56,892 bases of DNA from Gemmatimonas sp. (GCA_009380025.1 WHSP01000012.1:1-56892); one strand, 5' to 3'; counted from the stretch's first letter, positions 9,000 through 21,122 are shown. Numbers and translations are program-made. Notes: generated by a model not told the origin, from the sequence alone.

Positions 9000-9527
9000 T
9001 CAGCCGAATTCGGAGCGTGGAGGAGGCTGTTCGATGGCTGTGTTCCCCTCGACGATCTCGGCGCGCGCATAGTTCTCAGGACGTACCGGCTTGCTCGCCA
9101 GACGCCGCAGCAGCGCCAGCTGTCCGGTATGTGTCAGCGCGTCCGCGACGGGACCCTGAAAGAGGCGCCGGATGACCTTCGGCTCCGGCGAGTCGACCGA
9201 GGCCAGGTAGGCATCGAGCGCGCTCAGTCCCGCAAAGAAGCGATCGACCTCCTCAGGCCAAGGTCGAGGTTCCACTTCTCGCCACCGGACCTGACCCTGG
9301 GCCATCGTCAAAGCCCAGTCCATCAAGTCTCCCATGTGCGCGAGGATCGCCAGCGGCGTACGCGTCGTGGTCCCCACCCGGAAGTCAGCGAACTCTTGTG
9401 GAGCGTCCCGAAGCACCTTGCTCGCGCGATAGGCGAGCGTGGCAAGAGTATGCCGTAGCGGGACGGACTTGGGGTCGGTTGGTGCCGTCGGTGACTCGAG
9501 GATCGTCACTGTGTCGTTGTCGGCCAT
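9000..9527 (-). CDS. DinB-like four-helix protein
   Basis: A 175-residue protein with the DinB/YfiT fold pattern: a first helix with LRHTLATLAYRASKVL, then TTTRTPLAILAHMGDLMDWAL, which supplies the first conserved His (AH), a middle RFFAGLSALDAYL helix, and a DALTHTGQLALLRRL helix supplying the HTGQ motif. DinB-family proteins are metal-dependent thiol transferases or are of unknown function. The C-terminus (RAEIVEGNTAIEQPPPRSEFG) is unconserved. It is not in an operon with the broken peptidase genes upstream on the same strand; 139 non-coding bases separate them. Confidence 0.75.
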   Translation of the reverse strand: MADNDTVTILESPTAPTDPKSVPLRHTLATLAYRASKVLRDAPQEFADFRVGTTTRTPLAILAHMGDLMDWALTMAQGQVRWREVEPRPWPEEVDRFFAGLSALDAYLASVDSPEPKVIRRLFQGPVADALTHTGQLALLRRLASKPVRPENYARAEIVEGNTAIEQPPPRSEFG

Positions 9528-9666
9528 TGGGACTCGTGGATGAGGTGAAGCAAGCGCAGTAGAACGGATATCTGGCGCTACTCATCAGCGCCAGACCTGC
9601 CCGAAAGAACTACTCTTTCACCGCGAGATCCACGTGACGGGAGGAACGTTGAGATCAGCCCAGCAG

Positions 9667-11015
9667 TCAGACCGCGTCTGAAACCGATGTGAAGTTGAAG
9701 TCACGGACTTTGAGCGCCGGTACGATCACCGACGCGCTGGCCGAGCCGTCCTCGGCGCGGAGGACGCGTTGGGATTCGCCCATCATTTCGATGTTGTTGA
9801 GGATGTGGATCGGGGACTCGTTCCAGCGGAGGTTCTGAACCGCGCCGGCGACCTGACCGTTCTCGATGAGGAACGTGCCGTCACGGGTGAGGCCGGTGTA
9901 GAGGATGGTTCGCGGACCGACCGAGCGCATGTACCAGAAGCGCGTCACGAGAAGGCCGCGTTCCGTGCTCGCGATCATCTCCTCGAGGGTGGCATTGCCG
10001 CCTTCCATCATGAACGAGCCGGAGGCGAAGCCGGTGGGGGAGACGCCCTGCTGGTCTGCCCAGTAGCGGTCAAAGACCAGGTTCCGGAGAACGCCATCCT
10101 CGACCCAGACCATGCGCCGATTCGGCAGGCCTTCACCGTTGAAAGGGTCGGTCAGGAGCCTTGGATCGGTCGGATCCGAATAGAGGGTGACGCGTTATCG
10201 ACGATGCGTTCGCCGATGCGGGTGCCCTCATCGGGTCGGGCGAAATAGGAGCGGCCCTCGGCGGCGGAGCGCGCCTGGAGTTGGCCGAACGTGAAGCCGA
10301 CGAGGCTTCCGACCGCTTCGGGTTCCAGGATGACAGTCCACGGGCCGGGGTCGATCGGCTGCGGGTTCTGGGATAGCTCGGCCTTCCGCAGCGCCCTCTC
10401 CGCGAGCTGGGCGGCGTCTACAGCGGACCAGTCGTGCTGGCTCGTTCCCGCCCACCCGGAACCCGTTCCGTCGGGCGTTCGCACGGTGGTGCTGAGCGCG
10501 ACACCGGTCGAGCGGGTGTAGGCGAAGAGGCCGTGCGAGTTGGCGACGGCTTCCGAGCGTGCGCGCATGGGAAGGAACCCGGTCGAGACGAAGCCCCGGG
10601 CCTGCGCCTCGCGGGTCATGGAGCGTACGGCCTCCGCGCGGCCTTCGGCCTCTAAGCTCGCGGTCGTCTCGAACCAGCGCTGGCCCTCCGCGGGATAGGT
10701 CTGGGGCTCCAACTGGCCCATGTACTCGGGGTCTTCTGGTGCCAGGCGGGCGATGCGCTCGCTCGTCTCTACTGCCCGGCGGAGTGAATCATCATCAAAC
10801 GCGTTGGTCGTCGCCGAGCCCAGCCGAGTTCCGAACGCGCTGGTCAGGCTCACGGTCGCGTTCCGCGTCTCGCCCGACGTCGAGATCTGGTTCACGGCGA
10901 AGCGGGTGTTGCCGTCGAGCCCGCTGGAGATGTTGACCCGGGCCTCGTCCGCTTGGGACATAGCGAGCGCACGCTCGGCGAGCTCGCGAGCTTCGGCTTC
11001 GGTGAGGTATGGCAT
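9667..11015 (-). pseudogene. TldE/PmbA-like metalloprotease subunit, broken by a one-base frameshift
   Basis: Two reading frames together encode one TldE/PmbA-type protein of about 450 residues. The first (11015 down to about 10190) covers the N-terminal domain (TLSTSGETRNATVSLTSAF-like strands) and the start of the barrel domain, and reads into a stop after RIVDNASP. The second continues from TLYSDPTDPRLLTDPFNGEG through MVWVEDGVLRNLVFDRYWA to ALKVRDFNFTSVSDAV. Adding one G at about 10190-10193 (GCGTCACC to GCGGTCACC) joins them perfectly. With TldD, these proteins form a heterodimeric peptidase that cuts small unfolded peptides and matures some RiPPs; here the TldD partner just upstream is also broken. 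ATG 11015 (MPYLTEAEARELAE) is the likely start. Confidence 0.75.
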
Positions 11016-11080
11016 CAGACGTAGAAGGTGCCAGTTGTCGTGCCAAAAGTGCGCAAACACCAATGGCGATGGGAATCAGC

Positions 11081-11153
11081 TTCCTGGGACGCGGGCCTCT
11101 GGCCCGCATGGACGCTTCGTGTTGTGCGGGCGAGACGCCCCCGTTCCCAGGGG
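11081..11153. repeat. interspersed GCGGGC-type palindromic repeat
   Basis: Two hairpins are arranged in tandem: GCGGGCCTCTGGCCCGC and GCGGGCGAGACGCCC, bracketed by CCTGGGA and TTCCCAGG. Such 'GCGGGCGTCTCGCCCGC' units are widespread intergenic repeats in several bacterial phyla. A related piece (GCGGGCCCGAGGCCCGC ... CCAGGAA) is embedded in the repeat at 36001-36178. Confidence 0.7.
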
Positions 11154-11156
11154 GAA

Positions 11157-12237
11157 CTACGCCCCCGTATTGATCACCGAAACACCGCGGAACCGCGACG
11201 GAACGCAGCCGTGGGAGACGGCGTTCGACTGCGATGGCTGCCCCTTACCATCGTTGAAAGCCCCGCCCATCGCATAGGTACTGGGTCCACCGATCAGGTC
11301 CATCGAGTTCCAGAACTCGGGTGTCCGAAGCTGGTACGAGACGTCCTTCAGCATGCCCCCGATCCGGCCGTTCCGGATCTCGTGGAAGACCTGCCCGCCG
11401 AATTGCGCGTTGAAACGCTGCTGATCGATCGAGAACGATCCATCACCATCGATCAAGATCCCGTTCTCGACGCCGTCGATCAACTCCTCGAGGGACACAT
11501 CGCGTTCCGGATGCGGAAGCAGGTTCATGTTCGGCATCCTGTGGAACTGGACGTCAGCCCAGCTCTGTGCGTACGACTGGCCATGTGAGGTCGCCGGCTG
11601 GCCACTCTCCCGATACCAATCGTCCAGGTAGTGAACCAGCTCGCGCGTCGTCTGCAGGTCCCACAAGACCCCGTCCTTGACGATGAGGTATTCGCGCGGA
11701 GCGACCCCTTCGTCGTCCCATCCGGCGACCGAGAGGGCCCCCGGCGTGGAGCGCTCCGCCTGGATGTTCATGAGGTCGCGGCCATAGCGGAAGCGGCCGA
11801 GATACTCCTCGAGCGGCCAGATGAAGGAAGTGCCGGCGTAGTTGGCTTCGAAGCCCATGATCCGGTCGAGCTCGGTCAGCAGCCCGTGCCGTCGCCTCCA
11901 CCTCTTCGACGCCCAGCTCACGAGTCGCCGCGAAGCCCCACGCGCCGTTCGCCAGTACGCGGACCCCAAGGCCGATCGTCTCGCTGTCCCCGATCGACTG
12001 GACCCGGTTCTCCCGTGTTACGATCGATTGGTTCCGGTTGCGGCTGACCCGCACATCTGCGTACTCGGCACCGGCCATTCGGGCGGCATCGAGGGCCCGC
12101 ATCATCAGGTCGCGAGCCACTGCGTCGGCCGTCGGGAGCACCCCCCCACGCGCGGGTCGACGAACTGAGGCGCGCAACCGGCGGCCAGCCCGGCGCCGAT
12201 CAACGTCCCGTGTCGGATGAAGTCGCGGCGTTTCAAT
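11157..12237 (-). pseudogene. TldD-like peptidase with Tat signal; frameshift plus large internal deletion
   Basis: Pieces of one gene lie in three frames. A TTG at 12237, with GAGGA 6 bases upstream, starts a twin-arginine leader (KRRDFIRHGTLIGAGLAAG). After DPRVGG a run of seven G (minus strand; 12141-12147) shifts the frame; eight G would restore it into VLPTADAVARDLMM, the TldD N-terminal region. After RELGVEEVEATA (near 11900) the sequence jumps into TELDRIMGFEANYAGTSF, the segment that normally follows the HExxxH metal site. Roughly 270 residues, including the metal-binding motif, are gone and the frame is changed. The C-terminal part down to FRGVSVINTGA is intact. The Tat signal suggests an exported TldD of the kind found in this phylum. 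Function is certainly lost. Confidence 0.8.
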
Positions 12238-12518
12238 GGCAGTCCTCGATGACGGTTCGTCCGTGAGCGTATCCAGCGGAGAGGTCTACCGCAGAGTCGC
12301 CGAGTACGCAGAGTTGCCGGCACCCGGGAACTCTGACAAAACCTACGCACCGAGGAGGATACGGAGCTGGTGTTCGGGGATCAAGGAGAACGTGCCAACC
12401 GGGTGACGTACCACCCCTCCCTCACCGGCGGCCCAATGGCTACCTTATCCGAGCAAGCAGCGGCACGGGCGCAAGTGTGCTGCCTCGTTCCCAATCCTCG
12501 ACACTTCCCAAGGAACCG
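12238..12518. other. divergent intergenic region
   Basis: 281 bases separate the divergent starts of the broken TldD-like and M20 genes. There is no ORF of note. It carries a CGCAGAGTCGCCGAGTACGC-type scrap of the 'cgcggag' repeats seen elsewhere in the window. Promoters for both flanking genes would be here, but I see no convincing -35/-10 pair. Confidence 0.4.
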
Positions 12519-13806
12519 ATGCACCGGATCTTGGTCGCCGCTGTCGTTGTTCTCGTCGCTGCGTCGGAATCGACCGCTCAGACGGTCGAGCCTCGGTACG
12601 CCAGCGAGATCGAGACCCTCGCGAGTACACCGACGGTTGAGGCCGCGATGCAAAGGATCGAAGCCCTCGATCCGTGGGGGATGGAGCGTCTCGTGGAGTT
12701 GAACGAGATCCCGGCCCCTCCCTTCGGCGAGGAAGCGCGGGCCGAACGTTTCGCGGAGCTACTTCGGGAGGCGGGTGCCGACTCGGTCTGGATCGATGCC
12801 GAGGGGAACGCCGTCGGGCTACTGAGGGGGCGCATTGGCGATCGCACGGTCGCTCTGGGCGGGCACCTCGACACCGTCTTCCCCGAGGGTACGGACGTGA
12901 CCGTCCGCGAGGTCGGGGATACCCTCTTCGCCCCCGGAATCGGGGACGACACGCGCGGCTTGGTTGTGGTCCTCACGGTGCTCCGCACCATGGCCGAGAC
13001 CGACCTTCAGACCGATGACGACGTCTGGTTCGTAGGTACAGTGGGTGAGGAGGGGTTAGGAGACCTTCGTGGGATGAAGTACCTGTTTCGCGAAGGGGTG
13101 GCGCCGATCGATTCGTGGATCGAGATCGACGGCGGGGGTATCGGCGGCGTGACCAGCATGGCGCTCGGATCGGTCCGCTACCGGGCGACGTTCGAGGGCC
13201 CGGGTGGCCACTCCTGGGGGGCCTTCGGCGGCGCCAATCCCGCGCACGCCCTCGCTCGCGGGATCCGCCACTTCCAGGATGTCGCCGACGCTCACGCGCT
13301 CGGGTCCGCCAACCAGCTACAACGTCGGGGTCATCGGAGGCGGCACCTCGGTGAACGCCATTCCATTCGAGGCATGGGCAGAGGTGGACATGCGCTCGGA
13401 GAGCCCGGCGAGCCTGCAGCGAATCGAGGAGGTGCTCCTGACCGCGATGCGTCACGCGCTCGATGAAGAAAACACTCTCCGTCGACGTGGCGACCCGCTC
13501 ACCGTGAAGCTGGATAAAGTTGGCGACAGGCCTTCTGGCGAGATGCAGCACAACGCGCCACTCGTGCAGCGTGCGTTGGCGACGTCGCAATTCTTCGGCG
13601 CGCCACCCGCGACCCGCCGCTCGTCAACCAATTCGAACGTCCCGATCGCGCTGGGCATCCCCGCGGTCACGATCGGGCGAGGCGGCATCGGCGGCGAGAG
13701 CCATTCTCCCGGTGAGTGGTGGATGAACCGCGACGGGCACCTCGCAGTTCAGCGCGCCCTCCTGCTCCTGGTGGCCGAGGCCGGTCTGGCCGAGGACGAT
13801 CCGTGA
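12519..13806 (+). pseudogene. secreted M20 family metallopeptidase, frameshifted
   Basis: A signal peptide (HRILVAAVVVLVAASESTAQ) starts at ATG 12519, with AAGGAA 5 bases upstream. The M20 di-zinc domain follows in order: GGHLDTVFPEG (His/Asp), APGIGDDTRG (bridging Asp), GTVGEEGLGD (catalytic and ligand Glu), WIEIDGGG (Asp) and, in the other frame, GGESHSPGEWW (last His). The first frame is lost in FQDVADAHALG at about 13293. The second frame resumes at RSGPPTSYNVGVIGGG, so a net two-base loss (for example GCTTTCACG to GCTCACG) or one-base gain has occurred inside the dimerisation domain. All metal ligands are present across the two frames, so the lesion is either recent or an assembly indel. 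Predicted role of the ancestral gene: periplasmic or secreted peptide hydrolysis. Confidence 0.8.
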
Positions 13807-14069
13807 CCGCTGCACACGTCCGCCCGCCTAGCGTCTCTGATGGGCGGTCAGCGCTGAGCTCCACGCGGTCGTCCTTTCCGAGGAGGACAGTTGGCATCCG
13901 GAAAGTCGGATACCAACGGCGTGGTTTCCGGACGGAAACAAGCTACTCCTGTCATACAGTCAAGACGATATCACCCGGAGACGCGAAGGGCACGGAGGTC
14001 GAGCCGGACGTTTCCTCCTTTGTCCTCCGCGTGCGCGTGAGGATAGTCGTTGCTGTTGTGACCCGTGAA
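13807..14069. other. intergenic region with palindromic scraps
   Basis: 263 bases between the convergent ends of the M20 and M14 genes. GTCCTTTCCGAGGAGGAC forms a small hairpin (13868-13885), and the ACGCGAAGGGCACGGAGG / CCTCCTTTGTCCTCCGCG pair is a degenerate copy of the 'cgcggag' inverted repeats. No gene seen. Confidence 0.5.
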
Positions 14070-16874
<2,805 letters not shown>

Positions 16875-17070
16875 CCATCCCTCCTTGGGTGTTGGGATCC
16901 GAACGGGGACCGTCGCCCTCGTTCGGAACAGGGCAAACTTTCCGATAGTTACTTCTCGCCAGAAGTCCGGCGACTTATTCCACATGGACCTGGCCTTCGC
17001 GCAACCTGTTTTTCAACAGCCTTCCATACCTCTGCCAGATTTCCTCCACGTCTACGCGAGTCGACACCGG

Positions 17071-17110
17071 TCGTCATCCCTGCGAAGTCTGCCCCCGCGG
17101 GAATGACCAC
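17071..17110. repeat. REP-like repeat (GTCATCCC family), short copy
   Basis: GTCATCCCTGCGAAGTC and the inverted CCCGCGGGAATGACCAC arm form a compact copy of the palindromic repeat at 789-872. It lies between the lipoprotein stop and the M14 start on the minus strand. Confidence 0.65.
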
Positions 17111-17158
17111 TTGGGGGGAGAACCACGAATACGTCGTCACAGTTCAGACACGACGTAC

Positions 17159-17665
17159 TCAATGGCCCCGTTCCGCGCGCAACGGAATCAGCGCTTCTTC
17201 CGACCCGCCGCCGGGGAACTCCGGGCTCGATCCGCTTTCGCCACTGAAGAGTGCAACGCCGACGGCAATGGCGCCGATCGCCACGGCCGCGGCCGACAGC
17301 CCGGTTCTGCCCCGGCTGAACTCCAGCCGCTGCACGCCCAGAATGTCGTCCCGGTCGACGTAGACCTCCTGAAAGAGGTTGCGGCGACCGCTGATCGGGT
17401 CTCCGTGCGCCGAGGGCAATAACAGAGATACGCTGGTCGGGCCTACGTCCGCCACGCGGGCGGTGACCGTCGACTGACGGAGTCCGATGACCTCCATGAC
17501 GGCGTCGGTTGCGGCGGGTGAGAGAGAAACCCGGACGCGACTCGAGGGCCCGACGTTCTCGAGCGAGACTGGCACTTGTCGATAACATCCCGCCAACAGG
17601 ACCGTGAACAGAAGGGCGGCGGTCCACCGCCTGCCGGGAAAGTCAACGATGCGCGGCTTCATCAT
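17159..17665 (-). CDS. predicted lipoprotein of unknown function
   Basis: A 168-residue protein with a lipoprotein signal: RRWTAALLFTVLLAGC, an exact LAGC lipobox with Cys27. The mature N-terminal part is a beta-rich domain (RVRVSLSPAATDAVMEVIGL, then TARVADVGPTSVSLLLP) that resembles small periplasmic beta-barrel folds. It is followed by YVDRDDILGVQRLEFSR and a single hydrophobic helix (GLSAAAVAIGAIAVGVALFSG, about residues 122-142), so it may be anchored at both ends. It overlaps the upstream M14 gene by four bases (ATGA), a strong sign of translational coupling. This arrangement of exporter-side lipoprotein and peptidase suggests a shared envelope role; no function is known to me. Confidence 0.75.
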   Translation of the reverse strand: MMKPRIVDFPGRRWTAALLFTVLLAGCYRQVPVSLENVGPSSRVRVSLSPAATDAVMEVIGLRQSTVTARVADVGPTSVSLLLPSAHGDPISGRRNLFQEVYVDRDDILGVQRLEFSRGRTGLSAAAVAIGAIAVGVALFSGESGSSPEFPGGGSEEALIPLRAERGH

Positions 17666-19986
17666 TCCGCTACCATTGCATTGAAGAGTAGCGGCCAGGT
17701 CGCGATTGTCTGCGCGCGATAGTTCGGCTGGAATCCGAAGAGCACGATCGAGCCGTCGCCCACCTGTGTCTCGAGGATCGCCGGCTTCCCGCCGATGAGC
17801 TCGGATCCGAGCACCCAGCCCGAGAGGCGGGGCGCCCCCTCACCGTACCACGCGACAACCTCGATCTCCGGATCGCTCACCTCCCATGCACGGCTGCTCC
17901 CCCAGTACCAGGCGATCGTTTCCGCACCCACGCCCGCGGCAATCGCACTAGCAGGATCGAGTGACAGCCGCAGGATCGAGCCGGGGATGTAGAAATCCTG
18001 AGGTGGGACCCCCTGGGTCACGTCGTTGATGTCGAGCTCGAAGACATCCCGGATGTAGTCGGTCGCCGACTCGATGGCGATGACCCGACCGCCCGAGCGA
18101 ACGAACTCGCGAAGGGCCTCGGCACCCTCGGGCCCGAGTCCGCCGACATACTCTTCCGGCATGCTCTCACTGGAGAAGCCCTCCGCGATCGACCGGGCGC
18201 TCTGATCCTGGAAGAGGATCACGTCATACCGGCTGTGGAGATCGCCCGCTCGGATGTCGGCGTTGTGAAGAGTGTCGTAGGCGATCCCGTGCTGGTCCAA
18301 CACCCAACGGGTCCAACCCGCCGGCATGCTCTCGTTCCACCCCTTGTATGTGGCCAGACGCGGGGCATTTCCGCCCGTGAGCGCGTCCGGCGCTGCGTAC
18401 TCGATGGGTGGGGCGGGGACCGGATCGGAGAGCGCTGCCTGGATCGGCTCCTCGACCGGGACGGCCTCCATGTTCATCAGCAAAGGCAGGGTGTGCGCAG
18501 TCACATCATAGGGGCGGATCGGCGGACCGCCGGGGTACTGCAGCAGGTTCGGGTAGTCCTGCACGGTGAGCATCGCCTGGGCGAAGGAGGCGTACGGCTG
18601 CTGCATCGGGATCACGTACGAGCCAGCGGGGAACTCGCGTCCCGCGGCGGAGAAGGCAGCGTCCGCCCGATGTACCTCAACATCCGCCGTCCGCAGGATG
18701 CGAAGCACGGCGTTCACGCCGTCCGCGTTATCCTGCCCCTCGGGGATCACCCAGGCCTGCGGCCAGCTCGGCCAGCCATCAACCGCCCTCTGGTTCACGC
18801 GATAGAAGTTCCGCAGCCAGTATTCGCGGTTGCTGGCGGCATTCTTGAGTAACGCGAAGGCCGCGGTCTCCTGATAGTCGACGATCTGCGGCAACCCCCA
18901 TTCGCCGCCTTCCCACGGCGCCGAGAAGTTCCAGGTCGGCTGCGTATAGTCCCTCCCGCCGCGTCCCGCGGCGAGGTCCTCGGGAGTGACGGTGTCCGGT
19001 GTGGCGAGGCGGGCCGAGGCGGTCTCGGTGAGGATCCGCGCGCCCCCGTGATAGTGCATGTACGCCCTCGCCGGTGTGAACATGTCGTACTGGGCGTTGC
19101 TGACCACACCCTTCTTCCCGTCCGAGATCAGCTCGGCCGCCATGTACATCCCGAGCTGGTTGACACCGGCGATCAGGAGGGGGTCGATATTCGGCTCCGC
19201 CGGGTCGGTATAGGGCGGCGTGAAGATCCGCGCGCCGTTGCCGCCCATCTGGTGGACGTCGTGCACGATCTGCGGATGCCAGTCGTTCTGGGCCGCGACC
19301 GTCAGCTGCGTTTCCTTCTGCGTGAACGTGTACCAGTCGCGGTTGTTGTCGTGACCGACGTAGGGGTGATACAGCTCGACCAGTCCGGCTGCTTCGAAGG
19401 GCGTTCCCACGTACTTCCGATACCAGTTCGACACCAGCTCAGTCCCGTCCGGGTTTAGTGACGGAATGTGGAGCAGGATCACGGTGTCGAGGATATCGAG
19501 GACGTCCTCGTCGTTCGACGCCGCCAGCCGGTAGAGGAGGTTCGGCGCCATCTGGGCGGCGCCCACCTCCGTGCTGTGGATGTTCTGCGTGATCATCACC
19601 ACCGTGCGCCCCTCTTCGATGAGCCCCTCAGCCTCTTCCGGACCGCTCACGCTCCGCGGATCGGCGAGCCTGAGCTGGATATCCTTCAGCTCGCTGAGCC
19701 GCCCGTGATTCTCCTGGCTGGTGATGGTGAGCATCACGAAGGGCAGCCCGTTGGTCGAGAGGCCGAGTGTGTCGGCTTCGACGCGCGGACTCGTCTGGGC
19801 GACCAGATCGTAGTAGGCCGACAGCTCGCTCCAATTGGCCAGTTCCCGGTCGGAGCCGGGCTTGAAGCCGAAGTACGAAGTGGGAGTCGGCACGCCGTCC
19901 AGGAAGTCGGACTCGGCCTGCCCGAATGCCGACGGTGCGATGGCGACGGTGGCCAGGATCGTGGCGATGATCGACGATAGGCGCAT
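17662..19986 (-). CDS. secreted M14 family zinc carboxypeptidase
   Basis: A 774-residue exported peptidase related to the 934-residue one downstream. A signal peptide (SSIIATILATVAIAPSAFGQ, cleavage after FGQ likely) follows ATG 19986. Zinc ligands are in QNIHSTEVGAAQ (HxxE) and IVHDVHQMGG, and the catalytic Glu is in RILTETASARLA. Both proteins share LVSNWY followed by a VGHDNNRD substrate-site segment. The C-terminal half again carries an amidotransferase-like region (SGGRVIAIESATDYI). It is the first gene of a two-gene unit with the lipoprotein. Remnants of a SusC/SusD importer immediately upstream suggest the ancestral locus imported and trimmed peptides; that is inference from order. Confidence 0.88.
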   Translation of the reverse strand: MRLSSIIATILATVAIAPSAFGQAESDFLDGVPTPTSYFGFKPGSDRELANWSELSAYYDLVAQTSPRVEADTLGLSTNGLPFVMLTITSQENHGRLSELKDIQLRLADPRSVSGPEEAEGLIEEGRTVVMITQNIHSTEVGAAQMAPNLLYRLAASNDEDVLDILDTVILLHIPSLNPDGTELVSNWYRKYVGTPFEAAGLVELYHPYVGHDNNRDWYTFTQKETQLTVAAQNDWHPQIVHDVHQMGGNGARIFTPPYTDPAEPNIDPLLIAGVNQLGMYMAAELISDGKKGVVSNAQYDMFTPARAYMHYHGGARILTETASARLATPDTVTPEDLAAGRGGRDYTQPTWNFSAPWEGGEWGLPQIVDYQETAAFALLKNAASNREYWLRNFYRVNQRAVDGWPSWPQAWVIPEGQDNADGVNAVLRILRTADVEVHRADAAFSAAGREFPAGSYVIPMQQPYASFAQAMLTVQDYPNLLQYPGGPPIRPYDVTAHTLPLLMNMEAVPVEEPIQAALSDPVPAPPIEYAAPDALTGGNAPRLATYKGWNESMPAGWTRWVLDQHGIAYDTLHNADIRAGDLHSRYDVILFQDQSARSIAEGFSSESMPEEYVGGLGPEGAEALREFVRSGGRVIAIESATDYIRDVFELDINDVTQGVPPQDFYIPGSILRLSLDPASAIAAGVGAETIAWYWGSSRAWEVSDPEIEVVAWYGEGAPRLSGWVLGSELIGGKPAILETQVGDGSIVLFGFQPNYRAQTIATWPLLFNAMVAE

Positions 19987-20066
19987 GGTTTTCTTGCTCC
20001 AGACGTGGTTACCACACCGAGGAACGAAGTAGGGAGGAAGCCGGGATTCGGCTTCCTCCCTGAACT

Positions 20067-20696
20067 CTACGAGATGTTCGGATTCGTCTCCCGCTCCGCG
20101 TCGGGGATCGGGAAACAGACGGCCTGCTCTTCGAGGTGGGAGTCAGACATGACACCGTTGGCCGTCTCCAGGATGTCCAGCGTGATGCCCGGTGTATCCT
20201 CGGCCAGCCAGCGGCGGACGTCGTACATGCGCCGTGCCTCGAGCCACAACTCGATGCCACGCTCCCGCTTGAGGTGTGTCCACGCATCCTCGGAGCTCGC
20301 CGCCATGCGGGGCTCGACTCCGGTCTCGCTGCGAAGCGAGTTCACGAGCGTCAACGCGCCCTCCCAATTGCCCGACCTGAGAAGCGACTCCGCCTCGATC
20401 AGCCGCATCTCTCGCCCACTGGCGAGGTTGATCGGAGCATCGCGGCCAGGATACTTGTTCTGACGGTACCATGGCACTCGGCCGAGGTGCAGGACCGCGG
20501 CATCCCCGGTCGGCTGGTCTTCGTCTGCCTCCCACGCCACTCGCGGATCTCTGGTCTCGACAAAGTACTCGTCGTAGTACGTATTCCAAACACTGTGGGC
20601 GCGGAACGTCCCGACCGATGCCTCCCAAACCTCATGGTAGAGGGCCGACTCGCTGTCGAAGTAAGAGAGCTGGTACTGGAACGACGTGTCGCTGAG
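20067..20696 (-). pseudogene. SusD/RagB-like lipoprotein, C-terminal remnant
   Basis: An open frame without a start codon reads ...SLSDTSFQYQLSYFDSESAL, then YDEYFVETRDPRVAWEAD and on to NLASGREMRLIEAESLLRSG, RERGIELWLEARRMYDVRRWL and a CFPIPDAERETNPNIS end. The RLIEAE...L and RR.YDLRRW motifs are the C-terminal signature of SusD/RagB nutrient-binding lipoproteins of the outer membrane. About the first 60% of the protein, including the lipobox, is absent. At the 5' side the sequence continues directly into SusC-like coding sequence, so a deletion has fused the pair. Not functional. Confidence 0.8.
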
Positions 20697-21040
20697 TGAC
20701 GTAATCCACCTGCAAGTTGGACGACTGACAGACCGAACGTTCCCACGCCGTCAGGTCGTCCTCGCTACCTGTCTCGATCAACTGGTAGGCGTTGCAGCAC
20801 GTCGGCCATTCGACTGCACGATTGAGTGACTGTGCGGACCCCGTTGTCGTTGATGAAGTGCCCGCCCATGTACTCGCCACGTGCTGACACCTGAATCCCG
20901 TGCGGCAGGGTGAACGACGTGGAGAGACCGATCGTGCGTGTGGGCTGGTTCGGGCCCCAGACGTAGTCCTCCTCGATGATCGGCTCTTCGACCTCATCGG
21001 GGTTCATGATGCGGTCGGCAACGATGACGGGTGCAGGCTA
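20697..21040 (-). pseudogene. SusC/RagA-type TonB-dependent receptor, near-C-terminal remnant
   Basis: Two frames share one match. The first reads NPDEVEEPIIEEDYVWGPNQ, then PTRTIGLSTSFTLPHGIQVS and ARGEYMGGHFINDNG. A one-base shift near 20820 leads to NRAVEWPTCCNAYQLIETG and DLTAWERSVCQSSNLQVDYV. I recognise these as the barrel end of SusC-like receptors of Gemmatimonadota, where a W..C..AY.....G....LTA.ER..C segment is typical. The TonB box, plug, most of the barrel and the extreme C-terminus are missing. It joins the SusD remnant at about 20697. Confidence 0.65.
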
Positions 21041-21073
21041 CCCCTCCTTGACCCAGCCGAAGCTGCCGAGGCT

Positions 21074-21122
21074 GAAAGAAAAAGGGCCGGCGGGACCGGA
21101 TTCTCTCGCTTCCGGTCCCGCC
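21074..21122 (-). terminator. strong intrinsic terminator (minus strand)
   Basis: Read on the minus strand: GGCGGGACCGGA, a 10-base loop, TCCGGTCCCGCC (a perfect 12-bp stem), then GGCCCTTTTTCTTT. It lies about 250 bases beyond the PIN toxin stop, so it probably ends the toxin-antitoxin transcript and shields the SusC remnant from transcription. Confidence 0.85.

Noticed and set aside
9769-10248. 159-codon plus-strand frame over the TldE-like remnant
   Set aside because: Antisense shadow of coding sequence with strong TldE similarity.
11157-11969. Interpreting the downstream TldD frame as an independent 270-residue gene
   Set aside because: Its first 30 residues are junk in another frame of the N-terminal part; homology to TldD begins mid-protein, so it is a fragment.
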